Origin: JARRLC01 sp050290865
GTDB taxonomy: Bacteria; Pseudomonadota; Alphaproteobacteria; Rhizobiales; Rhodomicrobiaceae
Assembly (NCBI GenBank): GCA_050290865.1
Contig: JBNKIW010000082.1
Location: forward strand, 1-8,371
Direction: 5' to 3'
Length of the DNA stretch: 8,371 bases
Below the pieces are notes generated by a model. It made no database searches. It saw nothing but the letters and a program-made list of their open reading frames with translations, and was not told the DNA's origin. A program made the translations under genes and the position numbers. Of this stretch, positions 1 through 5,426 are shown in pieces. The first letter of the stretch is position 1. Each line of letters starts with the position of its first letter.

Positions 1-72
1 CCAGACCGCATAGCCGATCGCTTCGGCGGGATAACGGTGGCGACGATAAAGCGGATCACGAACTGCTGTCAT
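1..72 (-). CDS. IS6-family transposase, N-terminal 24 residues (cut by window edge)
   Basis: Reading the minus strand from the ATG at 70-72 gives 24 uninterrupted codons to the window edge, starting MTAVRDPLYRRHRYPAEAIG and ending YAVW. I recognise the stretch 'DPLYRRHR-P-E-I--AVW' as the opening of a group of IS6-family (IS26-like) DDE transposases common in alphaproteobacteria, where it precedes the zinc-finger/HTH region and the catalytic DDE domain. Those later domains lie outside the window, so I cannot tell whether the gene is intact. It is transcribed in the same direction as the hyf-like operon but lies beyond its end, 215 bases after the hyfI stop. The family call rests on recognised N-terminal similarity only. 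Confidence 0.75.
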   Translation of the reverse strand, partial: MTAVRDPLYRRHRYPAEAIGYAVW

Positions 73-125
73 GATCGATCCATTGACGCAAATTCATCCA
101 GGATCCGTTAACTTGACGATGTCCC
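73..125 (-). mobile_element. Probable left end of the IS6-family element, with candidate terminal inverted repeat near 105-125
   Basis: IS6-family elements usually carry only about 50-70 bases between the outer terminal repeat and the transposase start. Reading the minus strand from 125 toward the transposase, the sequence begins GGGACATCGTCAAGTTAACG. A GG-initiated end fits the family (IS26 ends begin GGCACTG). The matching repeat at the other end is outside the window, so the boundary at 125 is a guess based on spacing and the leading GGs. Confidence 0.35.
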
Positions 126-139
126 TTGTACGCCTTGGG

Positions 140-163
140 AAGCCGCGGCAAAGTGTGCGGCTT
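140..163. repeat. Short inverted repeat between the operon and the IS6 element
   Basis: AAGCCGC at 140-146 is the exact reverse complement of GCGGCTT at 157-163, with a 10-base loop. No T-run follows on either strand. It may act as a weak RNA hairpin past the operon end or may be chance in GC-rich DNA. The rest of 126-287 shows no convincing gene on either strand. Confidence 0.25.
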
Positions 164-212
164 GCTATCGCAGTATCCACCGCGAACGGAGGCCGCCAGC
201 CTGCCTAAAGGG

Positions 213-232
213 GCCGACGCGCCTCCGTCGGC
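213..232 (-). terminator. Candidate hairpin 3' of the operon (weak)
   Basis: GCCGACG at 213-219 pairs perfectly with CGTCGGC at 226-232 around a 6-base loop, 55 bases beyond the hyfI stop. In the minus-strand transcript it would be followed by CCCUUUAGG, which has only three U residues, so this is not a classical intrinsic terminator. It is the best-placed structure for ending the operon transcript or protecting its 3' end. Confidence 0.25.
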
Positions 233-287
233 TCGCGCGCCAATTGCCAGGGCGGAGGTCTGGCGTCAGCGTTTGTTCTCCTACCCC

Positions 288-827
288 TCAAGCATCTTCA
301 GGTGGTGTCAGCGACGAGGCTGCATCGAGTAACGCAAGCAGACCCTTGATGACTTCCACGGGCGTGGGCGGGCAACCAGGTACGTGCAGATCGACCGGTA
401 CAACCTGCGACACGCCGCCGATCACGGCGTAACTGTCGGCGAAGCAACCGCCGTCAGCCGCGCAATCTCCCAGAGCGACGACCCATTTCGGGTTCGGGGT
501 CGCGTCGTAGGTCCGCTCCACCGCTTCGCGCATATTCCTGGTGACCGGTCCGGTCACGAGCAGCACGTCGGCGTGCCGCGGGGAGGCGACGAAGCGAATG
601 CCGAAGCGTTCGAGATCATAGTAAGCGTTGCCGAGCGCATGGATCTCCAACTCGCAGCCGTTGCACGAGCCGGCGTCGACCTCGCGAATTGCCAGGCTGC
701 GCCCCAGCCGGCGGTGCGCAGCGCGTTCAAGTGTGGCGGCCAGTGCAGCGACGGTTTCGTCCGTCAAATCCGGCGACGGCTCAGTTAGCGGTGTGCGAAA
801 GATATTGGGGAACAGAAAGTTGCGCAT
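288..827 (-). CDS. hyfI: HyfI/NuoB-like iron-sulfur subunit of a hydrogenase-related (Ehr-type) complex
   Basis: This 179-residue protein belongs to the NuoB/hydrogenase small-subunit family of the Hyc/Hyf group and would sit on the cytoplasmic side against HyfG and HyfC. It carries the family's proximal 4Fe-4S cluster ligands: Cys55 and Cys58 in SCNGCE, Cys122 in GDCA and Cys152 in PGCPPTP. The arrangement is CxxC as in hydrogenases, not the adjacent Cys-Cys of complex I NuoB. The block ERFGIRFVASPRHADVLLVTG (about 73-93) is highly typical of HyfI/HycG. An extra Cys128 lies in DGGCF. E. coli HyfI is longer (about 250 residues), so the C-terminal extension is absent; this looks like the natural short form because the stop follows a complete core. 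The ATG at 827 is chosen because AGAGGCAG lies just upstream, overlapping the hyfG stop. Last gene of the operon, 8 bases after hyfG. Confidence 0.9.
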   Translation of the reverse strand: MRNFLFPNIFRTPLTEPSPDLTDETVAALAATLERAAHRRLGRSLAIREVDAGSCNGCELEIHALGNAYYDLERFGIRFVASPRHADVLLVTGPVTRNMREAVERTYDATPNPKWVVALGDCAADGGCFADSYAVIGGVSQVVPVDLHVPGCPPTPVEVIKGLLALLDAASSLTPPEDA

Positions 828-835
828 GGCTGCCT

Positions 836-2344
836 CTACAGATCGTGGCCCGAGTAGGAGCAGTTGAACGACTTGTTACACAACGGGAAATCCGCGACGA
901 TGTTGCCCTCGATCACCGCTTCCAGCAGCGGCCATTGAAACCAGGAGGGGTCACGCAGGTGACAACGGGCGACCCGGGCCCCGGGCGCGAGCCGCAGCCA
1001 GACCAGGACGTCGCCGCGAAATCCCTCGATGAGGGCCATGCCCTCGCCCGGCTCGGCGGGCATGTCCACGCGGATCGGCCCCTCGGGCAGCCGCGCCAAA
1101 ATCTGATCCACCAGGGACAGACATTGCTCCACTTCGCGAATACGAATCCAGACCCGTGCATTCACGTCGCCTTCCCCCCGGACCGGCACTTCGAAAACGA
1201 GAGCGTCGTATGGCGGGTATCCGGGGCGACGCCGCGCATCGAAGCCGCGTCCCGAGCCACGCCCCACGTACCCGCCGGCGCCGAATTGCCGGGCGAGCGG
1301 CGGCTTGAGAATGCCGGTCGCGACCGTGCGGTCGAGCAGTGATGCGGCGTTGTCATAGAGTTCGACCAAGGCCGGGAAGTGTCGCCTGATATTCTCCAGC
1401 AAGGCCTCAAGCGTGGCCTTGCCCTGCTGATCCAGATCAGTGGCCACACCGCCCGGGACGACGCGATCCTGCATCAGGCGATGCCCGAAGGCGGCAGCCG
1501 CAGCCCGCAGGACGCTTTCGCGCAAGATCCCGCAATGGGCGTGCATCGGGGCGAACGCGGCATCGTTGCAAATGGCGCCGATGTCGCCCAGATGGTTGGC
1601 TAGGCGTTCAAGCTCGGCCATCAGCGCACGCAGCCATACCGCGCGCGGTGGCGCTTCGACGTCAAGCGCCGCCTCGGCCGCGCGGGCGAAGGCGATTGCG
1701 TAGGCAACCGTGCTGTCGCCGGAGGTGCGCGCGGCCAGTCGGGCGGCGCGATCCAGATCCGCCCCCGTCATCAGGCATTCGATGCCCTTGTGCGCATAGC
1801 CAAGACGCTCCTCAAGGCGAACGATAGTCTCTCCGTTCGCCGTGAAGCGAAAATGCCCTGGCTCGATGATGCCCGCGTGCACGGGGCCGACCGGGATCTG
1901 GTGCAGGCTCTCGCCCTCGGCCGGAAGAAAGGCATAGGGCGTGCCGGAAGCGTCGGCGTCTGCAGCCTCGCCCAGCGGCAGCCGCACGCCCCACCGGCCG
2001 TGGTCGAGCCACGGGCGCTCATCGGGCAATCCTTGCGGAACTAGCCCGTAGAGGTCTCGCGCGGCCCGCTCCAGCCGCGATGCGGGGGCGTGCCGGGCGG
2101 CAACGGACGGATAACACCTTTGCGGGCAATCGAGGCTGATCACGCCGATATCGCCGGTGGGCTCATCGACCAGCGCCATGTGCACCGTCAGTGGTTCGCC
2201 CCAAAGCCCAAGCAGCGTCCAGCGGCCGTCAGCTAGTTGCCCCGCGATGATTGACCAGACGTCTGCGTTGACCACGACACGCGGCCATGGCCGGTGTTGG
2301 CGGACCCGTTCGCCTTCCAACATGAGATTGGTCAAAGTCGGCAT
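836..2344 (-). CDS. hyfG: HyfG/HycE-like large subunit (NuoC-NuoD fusion) lacking NiFe-binding cysteines
   Basis: The 502-residue protein combines a NuoC-like N-terminal domain (about 1-125, with YPSVAARH and ARDLYGL) and a NuoD/NiFe-hydrogenase-large-subunit-like domain (about 145-502, with GPVHAGIIEPGHFRF at 153-167 and RLEERLGYAHKGIE at 176-189). In NiFe hydrogenases the first metal motif is RxCGxC; here it reads R206-T-S208-G-D-S211. The second, DPCxxC near the C-terminus, reads D465-P-S467-W-F-Q470. All four Ni/Fe cysteines are therefore gone, and no cleavable C-terminal peptide after such a motif is expected. The ending NKSFNCSYSGHDL is typical of the Ehr-type (hydrogenase-related) branch, whose reaction is unknown. 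Databases sometimes label such proteins hydrogenase expression protein HypE or NADH dehydrogenase subunit C/D; neither fits. I prefer the ATG at 2344 over an ATG 48 bases upstream because GGGAGGAAG lies 5 bases before it and the upstream start would run into hyfF. Confidence 0.92.
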   Translation of the reverse strand: MPTLTNLMLEGERVRQHRPWPRVVVNADVWSIIAGQLADGRWTLLGLWGEPLTVHMALVDEPTGDIGVISLDCPQRCYPSVAARHAPASRLERAARDLYGLVPQGLPDERPWLDHGRWGVRLPLGEAADADASGTPYAFLPAEGESLHQIPVGPVHAGIIEPGHFRFTANGETIVRLEERLGYAHKGIECLMTGADLDRAARLAARTSGDSTVAYAIAFARAAEAALDVEAPPRAVWLRALMAELERLANHLGDIGAICNDAAFAPMHAHCGILRESVLRAAAAAFGHRLMQDRVVPGGVATDLDQQGKATLEALLENIRRHFPALVELYDNAASLLDRTVATGILKPPLARQFGAGGYVGRGSGRGFDARRRPGYPPYDALVFEVPVRGEGDVNARVWIRIREVEQCLSLVDQILARLPEGPIRVDMPAEPGEGMALIEGFRGDVLVWLRLAPGARVARCHLRDPSWFQWPLLEAVIEGNIVADFPLCNKSFNCSYSGHDL

Positions 2345-2346
2345 GG

Positions 2347-2355
2347 CTTCCTCCC
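2347..2355 (-). promoter_or_regulatory. Strong Shine-Dalgarno that sets the hyfG start
   Basis: On the minus strand GGGAGGAAG precedes the ATG at 2342-2344 with 5 bases between GGAGG and the start codon. It begins 3 bases after the hyfF stop (TGA, 2359-2361). It is the best ribosome site in the operon and argues for the 502-residue product over a longer one starting at 2392. Confidence 0.7.
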
Positions 2356-2358
2356 GCG

Positions 2359-3810
2359 TCAACCCAGCGCGCCCGCGACCTGCCGGAACCAAGCCACCAG
2401 CGGCGGCGGCAGGTAGAGTCCGGCAGCAAGCACCAGCGCGAGGTGGGCGACCATCGGAACATGGGATGCCTCCACGGGGGCCGTGCTGCCAGCAGGTTCG
2501 CCGAAGGCCATGCCGCCGAGTTGCAGGAGGAGCGCGCCGAAGGCGACAAGCAGTCCGAAGACCAACGGTATGGCGAGCAGCGGCTCGCGGGCGAAGGTCG
2601 AGCTGACCGCCAGGAATTCGCTCATGAAGATGCCAAAGGGCGGCAGGCCAGCAATCGCGATCACGCCGACGACGAGCGACCAGCCCAGCCAGGGATGGGT
2701 CTCGGTCAATCCCCTGATATCGGCGATCTTCTGGGTTCCCTTGACCTGTGCGATGTGCCCGACGGCAAAGAAGATTGCCGACTTGGCCAGACTGTGCATG
2801 GTCATGTGCAGGAGACCGGCGAAATTGGCGAGAGGTCCCCCGATGCCAAAGGCGAAGGCAATGATGCCCATATGCTCAATCGAGGAATAGGCAAACAGCC
2901 GCTTGATGTCGCGCCGCCGGTACAGCATGAAGGCTGCGAAGATGAGCGAAGTCAGGCCCATCGCGACCATCAGCGGCCCCGGCGCGATCGCGCCCGGGTT
3001 TGCGGCCAGCAGCAGCTTGAAGCGCAGCACCGCATAGAGCGCGACGTTCAGGAGCAGGCCCGACAGCACCGCCGAGATCGGCGTCGGGCCCTCGGCGTGA
3101 GCGTCCGGCAGCCAGGCGTGCAGCGGCGCCAGGCCAACCTTGGTGCCGTAGCCCAGCAGCAGGAATACGAAAGCGACGTTGAGTAGCGCCGGATCGAAGG
3201 CCGCCACGTGCGCGATCAGCGCAGTCCACACCATCGCGTCCGGCCCCTCACCCACGACCGGCCGGGCGGCCATGTAGACGAGGATCGTGCCGAAGAGCGC
3301 CAGCGCGATGCCGACGCTGCCGAGGATGAAATACTTCCAGGCCGCTTCCAGCGCCTCATGCGTGCGGTAGATGCCGACCATGAGCACCGTGGTGAGCGTG
3401 GCAAGCTCGATCGCCACCCATATGAGGCCAATGTTGTTGGCGATAAGCGCCAGGTTCATCGCGAACATCAAAGCTTGGTACATGGAGTGATAGAAACGCA
3501 GATGGGCTGGCGTCAGCTTGCCCCTCTCGATCTCGTGCCCGATGTAGCTGGCGCTGAATACGCTGGTCGTGAAGCCGACAAACGTGTTCAGAACGATGAA
3601 CACGATATTCAGGTCATCGATGAACAGATACTGTCCCGGCTCGGGCCGTGCGGTAATGATCAGCGATGCAGCGGCGAGGAACGTCAGGAATGACGCGAGC
3701 ATGTTCAGCCGCGCCGTCAAGCCGTATGCGGGCAGGAGGGCGAGCAAGGCCGCCGCGCCAAGCGGGATCAGCAGCACAGCCGCCACGGGATCGACCGGCA
3801 ATTCGATCAT
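2359..3810 (-). CDS. hyfF: HyfF-like antiporter-type proton-channel membrane subunit (NuoN/NuoM/Mrp family)
   Basis: This 483-residue, almost wholly hydrophobic protein has the length and spacing of an antiporter-like subunit with about 14 membrane helices. Family channel residues are visible: Glu135 in WVAIELATL (the TM5 glutamate), Lys224 in GYGTKVGLAPLHAWLPDAH (the TM7 lysine with the following discontinuous-helix motif), Lys303 in RRRDIKRLFAYSSIEHMG, and Lys343 in MHSLAKSAIFFAVGH. These residues carry protons in complex I and group-4 hydrogenase membrane arms, so the channel looks functional. E. coli HyfF is somewhat longer (about 526 residues). The ATG at 3810 overlaps the hyfE stop as ATGA and is preceded by GGGGAGAG, indicating coupled translation. 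Confusion with NuoM or MrpD is possible from this gene alone, but the neighbours settle it. Confidence 0.9.
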   Translation of the reverse strand: MIELPVDPVAAVLLIPLGAAALLALLPAYGLTARLNMLASFLTFLAAASLIITARPEPGQYLFIDDLNIVFIVLNTFVGFTTSVFSASYIGHEIERGKLTPAHLRFYHSMYQALMFAMNLALIANNIGLIWVAIELATLTTVLMVGIYRTHEALEAAWKYFILGSVGIALALFGTILVYMAARPVVGEGPDAMVWTALIAHVAAFDPALLNVAFVFLLLGYGTKVGLAPLHAWLPDAHAEGPTPISAVLSGLLLNVALYAVLRFKLLLAANPGAIAPGPLMVAMGLTSLIFAAFMLYRRRDIKRLFAYSSIEHMGIIAFAFGIGGPLANFAGLLHMTMHSLAKSAIFFAVGHIAQVKGTQKIADIRGLTETHPWLGWSLVVGVIAIAGLPPFGIFMSEFLAVSSTFAREPLLAIPLVFGLLVAFGALLLQLGGMAFGEPAGSTAPVEASHVPMVAHLALVLAAGLYLPPPLVAWFRQVAGALG

Positions 3811-4469
3811 TGTCGCTCTCCCCGGAAGCGGTCCAGCACGTGGATGTCAACGGTGTCGAACCGTTCCCGAATACGGAACAGGAAAATGCCGATGACGATG
3901 AAGGCGATCAGGATCGAGAACGCCACGCTGATCTCGACCACCAGCGGCATCCCCTTCGCGCCCGTGGCGGCGAGCACGAGGCCGTTTTCCAGCGACATGA
4001 ACCCGACCACCTGGCTTACGGCGTTGCGGCGCGTGACCATCATAAGGAGGCCAAGCAGCACGACCGAAAGGGCGAAGGCGAGATCCTCGCGGGCCAGCGG
4101 GTCGGCGTGGGCGGTGACGCGAAGCATCACCACCATCGCAAGGGCGACCAGTGCCATCCCGACGATCATGGTCAACCCGGTGCCGACGGCCGCTTCAATT
4201 TCGCGGTGGATGCCCAGTTGCTGGATGATTCTGTGCAGTGCCACCGGGATCGCGATGGCCTTGAAGACCAGGGCAATCACAGCCGTTACGTAAAGGTGCG
4301 GCGCGTCCTGGATGTAAGCCTGCCAAGTGACCGAAAGCGCCAGAATGAATGCCTGCAGCGCGAAGATGTTCAACAGCGCGTAAAGCCGGTCCTGATAGAG
4401 GAGCATGAAGCTCACCAGCACGAGCCCGCCTGCCAAAAGATGGGCGATGTCGAAGACGAGGCGGTCCAT
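3807..4469 (-). CDS. hyfE: HyfE-like small membrane subunit (NuoK-type)
   Basis: The 220-residue membrane protein matches the size of E. coli HyfE (about 216). Several hydrophobic helices are separated by short charged loops. The C-terminal half resembles NuoK: Glu161 in VGFMSLENGL and Glu179 in PLVVEISVAFSILIAFIV correspond to the two buried NuoK glutamates that link the quinone/active-site side to the antiporter-like subunits. The N-terminal half (YALLNIFALQAF, VIALVFKAIAIP) is characteristic of HyfE and has no clear complex I counterpart. Its ATG at 4469 abuts the hyfC stop (TAG at 4470-4472), with GGAGCC just upstream inside the end of hyfC. It ends in an ATGA overlap with hyfF. Role: connector of the proton path in the membrane arm. 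Confidence 0.88.
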   Translation of the reverse strand: MDRLVFDIAHLLAGGLVLVSFMLLYQDRLYALLNIFALQAFILALSVTWQAYIQDAPHLYVTAVIALVFKAIAIPVALHRIIQQLGIHREIEAAVGTGLTMIVGMALVALAMVVMLRVTAHADPLAREDLAFALSVVLLGLLMMVTRRNAVSQVVGFMSLENGLVLAATGAKGMPLVVEISVAFSILIAFIVIGIFLFRIRERFDTVDIHVLDRFRGERQ

Positions 4470-5426
4470 CTAGAGGCTCCGCGAGAAGAACAGCAGCAGC
4501 GTGCCGAGAAAGCCGAGCATCAGGGCGGCGCCAAGAAATTCGGGCACGCGGAACAAGCGCATCTTGGCGACCGCGGTCTCCAGGAACGCGAGCAGAAAGC
4601 CGCCGGCGAGGAGTTTGACCGCATATGCGGCCACGCCGGCGGCATAAGCCGCGGGCCCATCGCCTGCAACGGCAAGGCCCCAGGGCGCGAAGACGCAAGC
4701 GACCAGCGACACGTAGAGCAGCAGCTTGAGCGATGCCGCAAAGTCGATCATGGCCAAGTGGCGCCCGGAATATTCCAGAACCATTGCCTCGTGCACCATC
4801 GTCAGTTCCAGATGTGTCGCCGGGTTATCCACCGGGAGGCGCCCATTCTCAGCGATTGCCACCATGATGAGCGCCACGAGCGCAAGCCCGAGCGACACAC
4901 GCAAGCCGACATCCGGTGAGGCCATGAAGGCTGCAACCGTGGAAAGCTGCGTCGAGCCGGCTACGAGCGCGAGCGTAAAGACAATCAGGAGCATAGCCGG
5001 CTCCGCCAGCGACGCGATCATGACTTCGCGGCTCGAGCCGATGCCGCCGAAGCTGGTTCCCGCGTCCATGCCGGCGAGCGCCAGAAAAAAGCGCGCGCTG
5101 CCAAGCAGGGCGCTCAAAGCGATGAGATCGGCGGTCCAGCTAAACAAAAGGCCCGCAGCAAAGGTCGGCACGAGTGCGGCGGCGACCCATGTTGCGGCAA
5201 AAATCATGTACGGCGCAATACGGAACAGCCAGGATGCATTTTCGGCCAGCACGGCCTCCTTGCGCAGGAGCCGCAGGATATCGCGATAGGGCTGAAACAC
5301 GGAGGCTCCGCGGCGCCGGAGCAGCCGTGCTTTCACCTTGCGGACCACCCCTGTCAGGAGCGGCGCCAGAAGGAGCACCAGCGCCATCTGGGCGCCCTGC
5401 ACGAGAAGGTCTGCGATCAGGGCCAC
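4470..5426 (-). CDS. hyfC: HyfC/HycD-like membrane anchor subunit (NuoH family)
   Basis: From a GTG start at 5426 the product is 318 residues, matching E. coli HyfC (about 315). NuoH-family features are present: TGVVRKVKARLLRRRGASVF at 25-44 (the RxxxRxGP-type loop), QPYRDILRLLRKE at 45-57, MDAGTSFGGIGSSREVMIA at 120-138, and an acidic cytoplasmic loop ENGRLPVDNPATHLELT then EYSGRHLAM between 193 and 226. This subunit anchors HyfG/HyfI to the membrane and forms the cavity that holds quinone in complex I. The frame stays open upstream to 5567, but that part is Arg/Pro-rich, non-membrane and lies inside hyfB, so I reject it. An in-frame ATG at 5387 would give a 305-residue form that loses most of the first-helix approach. 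The GTG start overlaps the end of hyfB by 10 bases; no strong Shine-Dalgarno is seen, so coupling to hyfB translation is likely. Confidence 0.88.
   Translation of the reverse strand: MALIADLLVQGAQMALVLLLAPLLTGVVRKVKARLLRRRGASVFQPYRDILRLLRKEAVLAENASWLFRIAPYMIFAATWVAAALVPTFAAGLLFSWTADLIALSALLGSARFFLALAGMDAGTSFGGIGSSREVMIASLAEPAMLLIVFTLALVAGSTQLSTVAAFMASPDVGLRVSLGLALVALIMVAIAENGRLPVDNPATHLELTMVHEAMVLEYSGRHLAMIDFAASLKLLLYVSLVACVFAPWGLAVAGDGPAAYAAGVAAYAVKLLAGGFLLAFLETAVAKMRLFRVPEFLGAALMLGFLGTLLLFFSRSL

Noticed and set aside
126..332. Small plus-strand open frames between the IS6 end and hyfI
   Set aside because: No recognisable similarity, no good ribosome site, and overlap with the hyfI 3' end; likely chance.
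3666..4919. Long plus-strand open frame of 417 codons, with similar ones at 5852-6787 and 2443-3186
   Set aside because: They are antisense to convincing membrane genes; their products are rich in His, Arg, Gln, Glu and Asp with no recognisable domain, as expected from the complement of GC-rich membrane-protein codons.
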